Below the pieces are notes generated by a model, which had not been told where the DNA came from, searched no databases, and was given only the letters and a program-made list of their open reading frames with translations. The translations under genes and the position numbers were made by a program. A stretch of 64,000 nt of DNA. It comes from Rubellimicrobium arenae. GTDB lineage: Bacteria; Pseudomonadota; Alphaproteobacteria; Rhodobacterales; Rhodobacteraceae. Within the stretch, counting starts at the first letter, position 1; every line of letters starts with the position of its first letter. Location of the stretch: positions 11,998 to 75,997 of the forward strand of contig NZ_JAFMSS010000015.1 in NCBI RefSeq assembly GCF_017916295.1, given 5' to 3'. This document shows, in pieces, positions 50,116 to 58,615 of the stretch.

Positions 50116-51105
50116 TCAGAACCGGCGCGGCGCGTCGGGCTTGTTCCTCACCACGCCCTCGATCGCGTCCATGACATCGGGGGTGAGCGTCCCGACCGCG
50201 TCCATGGCGGCAAGGTTGTCCTGCAGCTGCGACAGCCGCGACGCCCCCAGGATCACCGTGGACACGCGCGGGTTCCGGAGGCACCAGGCCAGCGCAAGAT
50301 GCGTGAGGCTGATGCCGGCGCCGTCCGCGATCCCCTGCAGGTCCCGGATCTGGCGCAGGCGGTCCTGCCCCTTCTCGCCCTCGAACTGCTCGCGCAGCCA
50401 TTCGTAGCCCGGGAGCGCGGCGCGGCTGTCCTGGGGGATGCCGTCGTTGTACTTGCCGGTCAGCAGGCCCGAGGCCAGCGGCGACCAGATGGTCGTGCCG
50501 AGGCCGTAGGTGTCGTAGAGCGGCAGGTAGTCGCCCTCGACCTTCTGGCGCTCGAAGAGGTTGTACTGCGGCTGCTCCATGGTGGGCGGGGTCATGCGCC
50601 ATTCGCGGGCGACCTGATGCGCCTCGGTGATCTGCTGGGCGGACCATTCGGAGGTGCCCCAGTAGAGCACCTTGCCCTGCCGGACGAGGTTGTCCATCGC
50701 CCGCACCGTTTCCTCGATGGGGGTGTCCACGTCGGGGCGGTGGCAGAAGTAGAGATCGAGATGATCGACCTGGAGGCGCCGCAGGGCGGCGTGGCAGGCC
50801 TCGGTCACGTGCTTGGCCGAGAGGCCGCGCTGCGTGGGCTTGCTTCCGCCCCAGAACACCTTGGACGACACGATCCAGGTCTCGCGCGGCCAGCCGAGCT
50901 CCTTGAGGGCTTGGCCCATCACGACCTCGGACTGGCCCTGCTCGTAGCCTTCGGCGTTGTCGAAGAAGTTGACGCCGGCGTCGTAGGCTTCGGTCAGCAG
51001 CTCCTTGGCCAGCCGGGTGTCCACCTGCTTGGCGAAGGTCACCCAGGAGCCGAAGGACAGGGCGCTGACCTGCAGCCCCGATTTCCCGAGGCGACGATAT
51101 TCCAT
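50116..51105 (-). CDS. Aldo/keto reductase (Kv-beta/YghZ-like)
   Basis: A (beta/alpha)8 NADPH-dependent reductase of 329 residues. The catalytic tetrad is readable: Asp in F-F-D-N-A, Tyr in E-G-Y-E-Q-G, Lys in V-S-S-K-V-F and His in Y-F-C-H-R-P. The Q-Y-N-L-F-E-R segment and length match the potassium-channel beta-subunit/YghZ group that reduces aldehydes such as methylglyoxal. GGGAGAG precedes the ATG at 51105. It is the first gene of a two-gene operon, divergent from the thiamine transport operon. Confidence 0.87.
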   Translation of the reverse strand: MEYRRLGKSGLQVSALSFGSWVTFAKQVDTRLAKELLTEAYDAGVNFFDNAEGYEQGQSEVVMGQALKELGWPRETWIVSSKVFWGGSKPTQRGLSAKHVTEACHAALRRLQVDHLDLYFCHRPDVDTPIEETVRAMDNLVRQGKVLYWGTSEWSAQQITEAHQVAREWRMTPPTMEQPQYNLFERQKVEGDYLPLYDTYGLGTTIWSPLASGLLTGKYNDGIPQDSRAALPGYEWLREQFEGEKGQDRLRQIRDLQGIADGAGISLTHLALAWCLRNPRVSTVILGASRLSQLQDNLAAMDAVGTLTPDVMDAIEGVVRNKPDAPRRF

Positions 51106-51170
51106 GGCATCTCTCCCGTGGCGATGTGCCGGCGTGACCCTAAGCCGGGGCTCGCGACGCGGAAAGGCCC

Positions 51171-51198
51171 TTGCGCGGTGCGGGCGCGCGGCTATGTT
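51171..51198 (+). promoter_or_regulatory. Promoter of the thiBPQ operon
   Basis: TTGCGC at 51171-51176, 16 bases, then TATGTT at 51193-51198. The predicted transcription start, near 51205, coincides with the first base of the riboswitch P1 stem, which supports the assignment. Confidence 0.55.
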
Positions 51199-51203
51199 CC
51201 GCC

Positions 51204-51292
51204 CCACCTCGGGGTGCCCGGCAACGGGCTGAGATGCGATCTCCGCGAACCCGTCGAACCTGAACCGGCTAATACCGGCGGAGGGAAGGTGG
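51204..51292 (+). promoter_or_regulatory. TPP riboswitch (THI element)
   Basis: The conserved thi-box core is easy to read: a CTCGGGGTGCCCG start, GGGCTGAGAT at about 51226-51235, AACCCGTCGAACCTGA and ACCGGCTAATACCGGCG, then GAGGGAAGGTGG. P1 closes with CCACCT (51204-51209) and AGGTGG (51287-51292). It binds thiamine pyrophosphate and lies 44 bases upstream of thiB, so it represses thiamine uptake when the cofactor is plentiful. Confidence 0.95.
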
Positions 51293-51307
51293 CTCATCGG
51301 GAGCCTC

Positions 51308-51333
51308 GTTCGTCCGCCATCAGAAGGACGAAC
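51308..51333 (+). promoter_or_regulatory. SD-sequestering hairpin of the TPP riboswitch
   Basis: GTTCGTCC (51308-51315) and GGACGAAC (51326-51333) form a perfect 8-bp stem with a ten-base loop. The right arm includes most of the AAGGAC ribosome site of thiB (ATG at 51336). No T run follows. The expression platform therefore probably works on translation, hiding the ribosome site when TPP is bound. Confidence 0.7.
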
Positions 51334-51335
51334 CC

Positions 51336-52319
51336 ATGAACCCGACTCGTGCCGCCATCTTCGCCCTCGCCGCCGCCCCGGCGCTCGCGCAGGCGCAGGA
51401 CGCCCCCGTGCTGACGGTCCTGACCTACGACAGCTTCACCAGTGAATGGGGCCCGGGCCCGGCGGTCGAGAAGGCCTTCGAGGCCGAATGCGGCTGCGAC
51501 ATCCGGTTCGTGACCGCCGGGGATGGGGCGGCCCTCCTGGCCCGGCTCCAGCTCGAGGGGGCGACGTCGGAGGCCGATGTGGTGCTGGGCCTCGATTCGA
51601 ACCTCGTGGCCGCGGCCCGCGCGACGGGGCTCTTTGCGGCGCACGGGACCGGCGCGGCGCTGGACCTGCCGGTCGAATGGGCGGACGACACCTTCGTGCC
51701 CTTCGACTGGGGCTGGTTCGCCATGGTCGGAAAGGCGGGCGGACCCGCTCCGAAAAGCTTCCGGGAGCTCACGGAGAGCGATGCCACGCTGGTGATCGAG
51801 GACCCGCGCTCGTCCACGCCGGGCCTGGGCCTCGTGCTTTGGCTCGACGCCGCCTATGGCGAGGAGGCCCCGGCCATCTGGGACGCGCTCAGGGACAACA
51901 TCGTCACCGTCACCCCCGGCTGGTCCGAGGCCTACAACCTCTTCCTTGAAGGGGAGGCCGACCTCGTCCTCAGCTACACCACCTCGCCCGCCTATCACCT
52001 GATCGCCGAGGAGGACGCCGGCTATGTGGCTCTGCCCTTCGAGGAAGGTCACTACCTCCAGGTCGAGGTCGCGGCCAAGGTCGCCTCGACCGACCAGCCC
52101 GAGCTGGCCGACCGCTTTCTCGACTTCATGCTGGGCGAAGGGTTCCAGGGCGTGATCCCCACGACCAACTGGATGTATCCGGCGGTGACGCCCGCCGCCG
52201 GCCTGCCCGACGGCTTCGAGAGCATGCGCCCGGCCACGACGCTGTTCTTCCCGCCCGAGGAGGCCGAGGCCCGGCGGGGGCCGGCGGTCGAGGCCTGGCG
52301 CACCGCCCTGTCGCAGTAG
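51336..52319 (+). CDS. thiB: Thiamine ABC transporter substrate-binding protein
   Basis: A periplasmic binding protein of 327 residues. The signal peptide (A-A-I-F-A-L-A-A-A-P-A-L-A-Q-A) is cleaved near residue 20. The mature start, V-L-T-V-L-T-Y-D-S-F, and the W-G-P-G-P segment are typical of ThiB/TbpA, which binds thiamine and its phosphates. The V-P-F-D-W-G-W-F motif near residue 125 lies in the cleft. A TPP riboswitch precedes it and thiP and thiQ follow, so the assignment is secure. Confidence 0.95.
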   Translation: MNPTRAAIFALAAAPALAQAQDAPVLTVLTYDSFTSEWGPGPAVEKAFEAECGCDIRFVTAGDGAALLARLQLEGATSEADVVLGLDSNLVAAARATGLFAAHGTGAALDLPVEWADDTFVPFDWGWFAMVGKAGGPAPKSFRELTESDATLVIEDPRSSTPGLGLVLWLDAAYGEEAPAIWDALRDNIVTVTPGWSEAYNLFLEGEADLVLSYTTSPAYHLIAEEDAGYVALPFEEGHYLQVEVAAKVASTDQPELADRFLDFMLGEGFQGVIPTTNWMYPAVTPAAGLPDGFESMRPATTLFFPPEEAEARRGPAVEAWRTALSQ

Positions 52320-52323
52320 CGCC

Positions 52324-53853
52324 ATGGCCGTCGGATCCGGGCCGCCCCGGTTGCCCGGAGCGCTGGTCGCGCTCCTGATGGCGGGGCTGTGCCTGGGGAC
52401 GCTGATCCCCCTTCTCCTCCGGACGGGGGAGGGGGGCCTTGTCGGAGCGGACTGGGCGGCGCTGCGGTTCACCCTGGTCCAGGCGGCCCTGTCGGCGGGG
52501 CTGTCGGTGGGGCTCGGCGTGCCGGTGGCGCGGGCCCTGGCCCGGCGGCGGTTCCCGGGCCGATCGGCGCTGGTGACGCTGCTGGGCGCGCCCTTCGTGC
52601 TGCCGGTCATCGTGGCGGTGCTGGGCCTCCTGGCGCTCTTCGGCCGGAGCGGGCTCGTCAACGAGGCGCTCGGCCTGATCGGAGGACCCAGGATGTCAGT
52701 CTATGGGCTTCACGGCGTCGTGCTGGCCCATGTGTTCCTGAACCTGCCTCTTGCGACCCGGCTGATCCTTCAGGGCTGGCTCGACATCCCGGCCGAACGG
52801 TTCCGACTGGCCGCGACGCTCGGGGCGCCGATCTGGCCGCTGCTGGAATGGCCCATGCTGCGGCGGATCCTGCCGGGCGCCTTCGCGGCGATCTTCGCGC
52901 TTTGCCTGACGAGCTTTTCGGTCGCGCTGATCCTGGGCGGCGGCCCCCGTGCCACGACGGTCGAGCTGGCGATCTACCAGGCCATCCGGTTCGAGGCCGA
53001 CTTCGCCGGCGCCGCGCAGCTGGCGCTCCTGCAATATGCCATCTGCGGGGTGGCCGCGGGTTTCGCGCTCTGGCTTTCGCCGCCCGCGCTGGGCGGAGGG
53101 GGGCTGGGCCGTTCGGTCGAGCGGTGGGACGCCGCCGGAGCCGGCGCGCGTGTCATGGACGCGGCCTGGATCGGGGGCGCCGCCCTGTTCCTGCTTCTTC
53201 CGCTGGGGCTCGCGGTGCTGCGCGGGGTCGGCGGGCTGTCCGACCTGCCGGTGGAGACCATGGGGGCGGCGCTGCGGTCGGTGATGGTGGCGGTTTCGGC
53301 CAGCGTCCTGACGGTCGGGGCCGCGCTGGCGCTGGCGCTGCGGGCCGGCACGCTCGCCCAACTGGCGGGGGCGCTCCCGCTGGCCGCGTCGAGCCTCGTG
53401 CTCGGGACCGGGCTGCTGCTCGTGCTGCGCTCCGTCGTCGGGCTGTCCGCCGTGGCCTTGCCGGTGACGGCCCTGGTGGACGCCGTGGCCTCCCTGCCAT
53501 TCGCGCTCCGCGCGCTTGCGCCCGCGGTGGCGGAGATCGAGGCGCGGCACGGGCGCCTGGCCGATTCGCTGGGGCTGGTCGGCGCCCGACGGCTCCGGGT
53601 CGTCATCCTGCCTCTGGCTCGCCCGGCCCTCGGCTTTGCCGGAGGACTTGCCGCGGCGCTCTCGATGGGAAATCTGGGCGTCATCGCCCTGTTCGCGGGG
53701 CCGGGACAGGAGACCCTTCCGCTTCTCATGGCGCAGCTGATGGGGGCGTACCGGATGGAGGCCGCAGCGGCGACGGGACTGCTGATCCTGGCGCTGGCGC
53801 TGCTCCTGTTCTGGATCTTCGATCGGGGAGGGCGGATCGATGCTTCGTCTTGA
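52324..53853 (+). CDS. thiP: Thiamine ABC transporter permease
   Basis: An inner-membrane permease of 509 residues with two fused permease halves (about twelve helices), as expected for ThiP. Each half has its own EAA-like loop: A-A-T-L-G-A near residue 160 and A-D-S-L-G-L-V-G-A near residue 413. It begins four bases after thiB and overlaps the start of thiQ by 14 bases. It forms the thiamine channel with the ThiQ ATPase. Confidence 0.94.
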   Translation: MAVGSGPPRLPGALVALLMAGLCLGTLIPLLLRTGEGGLVGADWAALRFTLVQAALSAGLSVGLGVPVARALARRRFPGRSALVTLLGAPFVLPVIVAVLGLLALFGRSGLVNEALGLIGGPRMSVYGLHGVVLAHVFLNLPLATRLILQGWLDIPAERFRLAATLGAPIWPLLEWPMLRRILPGAFAAIFALCLTSFSVALILGGGPRATTVELAIYQAIRFEADFAGAAQLALLQYAICGVAAGFALWLSPPALGGGGLGRSVERWDAAGAGARVMDAAWIGGAALFLLLPLGLAVLRGVGGLSDLPVETMGAALRSVMVAVSASVLTVGAALALALRAGTLAQLAGALPLAASSLVLGTGLLLVLRSVVGLSAVALPVTALVDAVASLPFALRALAPAVAEIEARHGRLADSLGLVGARRLRVVILPLARPALGFAGGLAAALSMGNLGVIALFAGPGQETLPLLMAQLMGAYRMEAAAATGLLILALALLLFWIFDRGGRIDASS

Positions 53854-54547
53854 ACAGCTCGAACTGGGGCAGGGCAGCTTTCGGCTCGTCGCCGACCTTG
53901 AGGTGCCCCGGGGCGCATCGGTGGCCCTGATGGGGCCGTCGGGCGGCGGGAAGTCCACCCTCCTGGCGGGCATCGCCGGCTTCCTTGCGCCCCGGAGCGG
54001 ACGCGTGACCTGGGACGGGGTCGACCTCGGCCCCCTGCCGCCGCTGGCCCGCCCGATCAGCGTCCTGTTCCAGGACAACAACCTCTTTCCGCACCTGACC
54101 GCGCTGCAGAACGTGGCGCTGGGGCTCCGGCCGTCGTTGAGGCCCAGCCCGGAGGACCGGCAGCGGGCCGGTTCCGCTCTGGTCCGGGTGGGGCTGGCGG
54201 GACTCGAGGCGCGCCGCCCGGCCGAACTGTCCGGCGGGCAGCAGGCCCGGGCGGCGCTGGCGCGGGTTCTGGTGCAGGACCGGCCCCTGGTGCTGATGGA
54301 CGAACCCTTCGGGGCGCTGGGCCCCGCGCTGCGGGCCGAGATGCTGGCGCTGACCCGCGAGGTGCTGGACGGGCGCGGCGCGACGCTGCTCATGGTCACC
54401 CACGACCCGGCGGACGCGCGGCGGCTGGCCGGCGCGATCTGTCTGGTCGCCGACGGGCGGGCCCATCCTCCACAGCCCGCGGAAGAATTGCTGGCCGATC
54501 CGCCTCCGGCCCTCAGGGCTTACCTCGGCCTGACCCAGGCCACCTGA
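53840..54547 (+). CDS. thiQ: Thiamine ABC transporter ATP-binding protein
   Basis: An ATPase of 235 residues, short as ThiQ usually is because it lacks a C-terminal regulatory domain. Walker A G-P-S-G-G-G-K-S-T is near 33-41, the Q-loop is in L-F-Q-D-N-N-L-F, the signature L-S-G-G-Q-Q-A-R-A near 131, and Walker B L-M-D-E-P-F near 152. The start lies inside the end of thiP. The operon ends here, before a convergent terminator. Confidence 0.94.
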   Translation: MLRLEQLELGQGSFRLVADLEVPRGASVALMGPSGGGKSTLLAGIAGFLAPRSGRVTWDGVDLGPLPPLARPISVLFQDNNLFPHLTALQNVALGLRPSLRPSPEDRQRAGSALVRVGLAGLEARRPAELSGGQQARAALARVLVQDRPLVLMDEPFGALGPALRAEMLALTREVLDGRGATLLMVTHDPADARRLAGAICLVADGRAHPPQPAEELLADPPPALRAYLGLTQAT

Positions 54548-54603
54548 GGACAAGCAGATCGGGCGCGTCGCCGGTTCGGCGAGATGCCCGTCACCCGGCA
54601 TGG

Positions 54604-54634
54604 AAAAAGGGCGCCCGGTCTCCCGGACGCCCTT
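54604..54634 (-). terminator. Rho-independent terminator of petABC, likely bidirectional
   Basis: AAGGGCG and CGCCCTT plus the inner CCGG/CCGG arms make a 12-bp stem with one mismatch and a four-base TCTC loop (54607-54634). On the minus strand it ends in TTTTT (54604-54608), a standard terminator for the operon arriving from petC, which stops 21 bases earlier. The stem could also stop thiQ transcripts from the other side. Confidence 0.85.
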
Positions 54635-54655
54635 CCCATGCCTAGCAGCTTCGGC

Positions 54656-55528
54656 TCAGACGCCGTGCTGGTCGTGGCCGATCGGGCGGCCGCCGGCCTT
54701 GACCGGCGCCCAGACCCTCTTGTTCGTCAGGTAGAGCAGGGTGGCCAGAACGGCGAGGAAGATCACGCCCGTCAGGCCGGCCTGCTTGCGCGAGTTCAGG
54801 TGCGGCTCGGCGGTCCACATCAGGAAGGCCGCGGCGTCATGCGCCATGCCTTCGACGTCATTGCGCGAGCCGTCCGCGAATTCGACCTGGCCGTCCGAGA
54901 GCGGGGGCGGCATGGCGATCCACGAGCCCGGGAAGAGGTGATGCCCTTCCTCGTCCTTGCACTCCTCCGGGTAGCCGCCAGCGGCGAAGACCACGTTGTA
55001 GTAGCCTTCGAAGTCCTCGGGGGCGCAGGCCGGCGGCTCCTCGTAGCCGTGGAGCAGCGAGGTGATGTACTCCGGCCCGCCCATCCCGTTGAAGAGCTGC
55101 GACAGGCCGGTGCCGTAGGGGCCGTGGAAGCCCGCCCGGGCCTTGGCCATCAGGCTCAGGTCCGGGGCGTTCGACAGCGAGGAATGCGGAAAGCGGTCGG
55201 CGGGCGTGGCCGGGCGTTCCCCGCCCTCGCCGTCGTTCAGCGTTTCGTCGAAGACGGAGTGCTGCTCGGCATAGGCACGCATCTGATCCTCCGGCAGTTC
55301 GGGGCCGCCGGGCTGCGAGAGGGTGCGGAAGGCCACGAAGCTGAGGCCGTGGCAGCTCGAGCAGACCTCGGTGTAGACCTGCAGGCCGCGCTGGAGCTGG
55401 AGCTTGTCGAAGGACCCGAAGGGGCCCTCGAAGGAGAAGGCGTAGTCCGTGATGTGCCCCTCCCCCTCCGCAAAGGCGGGGAGGGCGGAGATCGCAAGGG
55501 CGGCGCCGAGGGCGAGCGTCTTGAACAT
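54656..55528 (-). CDS. petC: Cytochrome c1 of the cytochrome bc1 complex
   Basis: A membrane-anchored c-type cytochrome of 290 residues. The signal peptide is cleaved after A-F-A at residue 20. Heme attaches at C-S-S-C-H (Cys56, Cys59, His60). M-P-P-P-L near residue 210 probably carries the axial Met, and a C-terminal helix near 255-275 anchors it. It passes electrons from the Rieske protein to soluble or membrane cytochrome c in the periplasm. It is the last gene of petABC and is followed by a strong terminator. Confidence 0.95.
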   Translation of the reverse strand: MFKTLALGAALAISALPAFAEGEGHITDYAFSFEGPFGSFDKLQLQRGLQVYTEVCSSCHGLSFVAFRTLSQPGGPELPEDQMRAYAEQHSVFDETLNDGEGGERPATPADRFPHSSLSNAPDLSLMAKARAGFHGPYGTGLSQLFNGMGGPEYITSLLHGYEEPPACAPEDFEGYYNVVFAAGGYPEECKDEEGHHLFPGSWIAMPPPLSDGQVEFADGSRNDVEGMAHDAAAFLMWTAEPHLNSRKQAGLTGVIFLAVLATLLYLTNKRVWAPVKAGGRPIGHDQHGV

Positions 55529-55539
55529 GGAAGGTCCTC

Positions 55540-56886
55540 TCACTCGGCGGGGCTGCCGGCGAACTGCTTGGTGCCCCCGGTCTGGGGGTCGTAGTGGGCC
55601 GCAAAGTCGGCCGCGATCGAGGGCGGCGGGGTCAGCGGCTTCTCGATGACGCCCAGGACGGGCAGGATCACCAGGAAGTAGCCGAACCAGTAAGTCGCGC
55701 CGATCAGGGCGATGTAGGGATAGATCCCTTCGGCCGGCTGCGCGCCCACCCACATCAGGGTGATGAAGTCGACGACCAGCAGGGCGAACCACCACTTGAA
55801 CATCGGCCGGTACCGGCCCGACCGCACCATCGAGGTGTCGAGCCAGGGGGCGAGCGCCATGACCACGATGGCCCCGAACATCGCCAGCACGCCGAAGAAC
55901 TTGGCGTCGACGATGCCGAAGGTGATCCAGTCCACGAACATCACCACCCAGACGTCGCCGGTGAAGGCGCGCAGGATCGCGTAGAAGGGCAGGAAGTACC
56001 ATTCCGGCACGATGTGCGACGGCGTGGCGAGCGGGTTGGCCGGGATGTAGTTGTCGGGGTGGCCCAGGTAGTTCGGCATGAAGCCGACGATCGCGAAGAA
56101 CACGGCGAGCACGACGGCCAGCGCGTAGAAGTCCTTCAGGATGAAGTAGGGCCAGAACGGAACGGTGTCGGCCTTGGCCTCCTCGACCGAGGAGCGGCGC
56201 ACCTCGACCCCGGTGGGGTTGTTGTTGCCGGTCGTGTGGAAGGCCCAGACGTGGACGATGGTCAGGCCCAGCAGGACGAACGGCAGGAGGAAGTGCAGCG
56301 AGAAGAAGCGGTTCAGCGCCGGCTGCCCCACGGCCGAGGCGCCCAGCAGCCAAGTCTGGATCGACTCCCCGATGAAGGGGATGGCGCCGAAGAGGCCGGT
56401 GATCACCGAGGTCCCGTGGAAGGACATCTGGCCCCAGGGCAGAACGTAGCCCATGAAGGCGATGCCCATCATCAGCACGAACATCAGGATGCCGATGATG
56501 TAGGTGATCTCCCGCGGGGTCTTGTAGTTCCCGTAGTACAGGTTGCGGAAGATGTGCGCGTACACGGCCACGAACATCAGCGAGGCGCCGTTGGCGTGGA
56601 AGTAGCGGAGCATGTAGCCGCCGTTCACGTCACGCATGATGTGCTCGACCGAGGCAAAGGCCATGTCGACATGCGGCGTGTAGTGCATCGCGAGGACGAC
56701 GCCCGTCGCGATCTGGCCCACCAGCGCGAACATGAGGACGATGCCCCAGATCCACATCCAGTTCAGGTTGCGCGGCGTGCGGATCATCAGCGTCCCGTAC
56801 AGGAGCGAGATGATCGGCAGGCGCCGCTCGACCCACTTCTCGCCGCGGGTCTTCGGTACGTAGTCGTCGTGCAGGACTCCGGACAT
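55540..56886 (-). CDS. petB: Cytochrome b of the cytochrome bc1 complex
   Basis: An eight-helix membrane protein of 448 residues. The heme ligands His97 and His198, and His111 and His212, fall at the same positions as in Rhodobacter cytochrome b. The quinol-oxidation site motif P-E-W-Y (within H-I-V-P-E-W-Y-F) is present, and N-terminal and C-terminal parts are in one chain, unlike the split b6/IV form. It contains both quinone sites of the complex. It lies 11 bp from petA and 11 bp from petC. Confidence 0.96.
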   Translation of the reverse strand: MSGVLHDDYVPKTRGEKWVERRLPIISLLYGTLMIRTPRNLNWMWIWGIVLMFALVGQIATGVVLAMHYTPHVDMAFASVEHIMRDVNGGYMLRYFHANGASLMFVAVYAHIFRNLYYGNYKTPREITYIIGILMFVLMMGIAFMGYVLPWGQMSFHGTSVITGLFGAIPFIGESIQTWLLGASAVGQPALNRFFSLHFLLPFVLLGLTIVHVWAFHTTGNNNPTGVEVRRSSVEEAKADTVPFWPYFILKDFYALAVVLAVFFAIVGFMPNYLGHPDNYIPANPLATPSHIVPEWYFLPFYAILRAFTGDVWVVMFVDWITFGIVDAKFFGVLAMFGAIVVMALAPWLDTSMVRSGRYRPMFKWWFALLVVDFITLMWVGAQPAEGIYPYIALIGATYWFGYFLVILPVLGVIEKPLTPPPSIAADFAAHYDPQTGGTKQFAGSPAE

Positions 56887-56897
56887 GGGCAGACTCC

Positions 56898-57476
56898 TCA
56901 GCCGAGCTGGATGGTGGCCGCGTCCACGAAGGCCGCGACGGGGACGGGCAGGTTGCGCGGGGCAGGCCCGCGCCGGATGCGGCCGGCGGTGTCGTACTGC
57001 GACCCGTGGCAGGGGCAGAACCAGCCGCCGAAATCGCCCGATTCCCCCAGAGGCACGCAACCCAGGTGGGTGCAGACGCCCATCTGGACGAGCCAGGTGC
57101 CCGCGGGCAGCTCGCTGCCCTCGAAGGGGGCGAGCGAGCGGTTCTCGTCCGTGGCGGGCGCCTCGCCGAGGTTGGCGTTGTTGGCGTCGGGGTCGGGCAG
57201 CGTGGACACATCCACGTCGCGGGCGGCCGCGATCTCATCCTCGGTGCGGGCGCGGATGAAGACCGGCTTGCCCTGCCACAGGACGGTGAGCTGGGTGCCG
57301 GGGGCGACGCCGCTCACGTCCACGCGGATCGAGGCCAGGGCCTGGACGTCCGCCGTCGGGTTCATCTGGTTGACGAGGGGCCACACAGCCGCGCCGGTCA
57401 CCACGGCGCCGGCGCCGGCCGTCGCGTAGTAGATGAAGTCGCGGCGGGTGCCCTGGGGTGCTTCGGTGTGCGACAA
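56898..57476 (-). CDS. petA: Rieske iron-sulfur subunit of the cytochrome bc1 complex
   Basis: A protein of 192 residues. A twin-arginine stretch (R-R-D-F-I-Y-Y) is followed by one membrane helix near 15-35. The Rieske cluster is bound by Cys135 and His137 (C-T-H-L-G-C) and Cys154 and His157 (C-P-C-H-G-S), with the Cys140-Cys156 disulfide also present. No ATG is available upstream, so the start is TTG at 57476, with AGAGAGG five bases before it. It is the first gene of the operon; a 484-bp gap lies upstream. Confidence 0.95.
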   Translation of the reverse strand: MSHTEAPQGTRRDFIYYATAGAGAVVTGAAVWPLVNQMNPTADVQALASIRVDVSGVAPGTQLTVLWQGKPVFIRARTEDEIAAARDVDVSTLPDPDANNANLGEAPATDENRSLAPFEGSELPAGTWLVQMGVCTHLGCVPLGESGDFGGWFCPCHGSQYDTAGRIRRGPAPRNLPVPVAAFVDAATIQLG

Positions 57477-57907
57477 GGGGACCTCTCTCGGGATAGGGGC
57501 GGGACGGCCCGCCCATAGGCATGGGGACGTGCGCTGGCACGCCCGTCCCTTCAGCGCGGGTGTTTATCACCAAAATCCGTAGGGTCCAGCGGACACATGG
57601 GCGCAGGCGCCGGAGGCCGGGCACGATCGCTTGAGATAGATGCAGCCGGAGCGCAGGCCCAGGCCCCCGTGGGGGACAGTGGCCCCGCGCCTGACGACCG
57701 GACGGCCGCAGGAGCCGGGCTGTCGCCGAAACCCTGGCGAGCGCTTGCCTCAACTGCGGCGCGAGGCCGCACCCGGAGGCCGTCGCCGGGGTCGCAGACC
57801 AGGCGATCCTGTTGCGCCAGTGCCGCAGGGCTGGCGGAAAACACAATTCTACGTCCGTTTCGGGGGTCTTGGGAGGTGGATGCGATTCCTTTCCGGCCGA
57901 CCCACGC
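57477..57907. other. Long intergenic region between petA and the outer-membrane protein gene
   Basis: About 430 bases with no supported gene. It should hold the petABC promoter (minus): TGGACC, 16 bases, TAAACA near 57562-57590 is a weak candidate. A compound hairpin at 57524-57549 (GGGACG/CGTCCC with an inner GTGC/GCAC) would lie in the petA leader. The open frame crossing into the outer-membrane gene has no homologous N-terminus and is ignored. Confidence 0.5.
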
Positions 57908-57936
57908 TTGCCGTCGCCGTGCCGGCACCTTATCCT
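57908..57936 (+). promoter_or_regulatory. Promoter of the outer-membrane protein gene
   Basis: TTGCCG at 57908-57913, exactly 17 bases, then TATCCT at 57931-57936. The expected start, near 57943, leaves an 18-base leader to the ATG at 57961 with a GAGAG ribosome site. Confidence 0.55.
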
Positions 57937-57960
57937 AAGGGTCTATCCTCGAGAGCATCG

Positions 57961-58611
57961 ATGCGTCTTCTTGTTCTTCCCCTTGCCGCCATGATCGCCA
58001 CCCCCGCCTTCGCGGAGGTGGAACTCAGCTTCTATGGCGGCTGGCAGACGGCGCCGCATTCGGGCGTCACCATCGACAATGGTCCGGCGGGGGTCGATCC
58101 CGACTTCACGGCCGGGTGGGAGGGACGGTCCTTCGAGGCCCCCATCCATGCCGGCGCCCGCGCGACCTGGTGGATGGGCAACAACTACGGCTTCGGCGTC
58201 GATATCAACCACACCAAGGTCTATGCCGACGACGAGACGCTCGAGGAGTCGGGCCTTGAGCACTTCGAGTTCAGCGACGGTCTGAACATCCTGACGGTCA
58301 ACGGCTACCGCCGCTGGCCCGAAGCGTTCGGTCGCGTCACCCCCTATGTCGGCGCCGGCGTGGGCGTGGCCGTGCCGCATGTCGAGGTCATCGACGACGA
58401 GACGGGTTCCCGGACCTGGGAGTATCAGCTCAGCGGTCCCGCCGTGGCCCTGATCGCGGGCGCCTCGCTTCCCATCACCGACCGGTGGTCCGTGTTCGGG
58501 GAATACAAGGGCACCTATTCCCAGAACGAGGTCGACCTCGACGACGGCGGCACCCTGGAGACTGACGTCGTGACGAACGCCATCAACGTCGGCGTCAGCT
58601 TCAGCTTCTGA
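57961..58611 (+). CDS. Outer-membrane beta-barrel protein (lipid A oxidase LpxQ-like)
   Basis: A protein of 216 residues. The signal peptide ends after A-F-A at residue 18. The mature chain alternates hydrophobic and polar residues and ends in G-V-S-F-S-F, the aromatic terminus that Bam recognises. E-L-S-F-Y-G-G-W-Q-T-A-P-H-S near the N-terminus and the T-P-Y-V-G-A-G-V-G-V segment resemble proteins annotated as lipid A oxidase in alphaproteobacteria. The fold call is firm and the enzymatic call is tentative. ATG 57961 is chosen because the signal peptide starts there; the frame is open farther upstream. Confidence 0.75.
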   Translation: MRLLVLPLAAMIATPAFAEVELSFYGGWQTAPHSGVTIDNGPAGVDPDFTAGWEGRSFEAPIHAGARATWWMGNNYGFGVDINHTKVYADDETLEESGLEHFEFSDGLNILTVNGYRRWPEAFGRVTPYVGAGVGVAVPHVEVIDDETGSRTWEYQLSGPAVALIAGASLPITDRWSVFGEYKGTYSQNEVDLDDGGTLETDVVTNAINVGVSFSF

Positions 58612-58615
58612 TCCC

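Noticed and set aside
57640..57960. In-frame N-terminal extension of the outer-membrane protein
   Set aside because: A clear signal peptide starts at 57961 and a promoter lies at 57908-57936 inside the extension.
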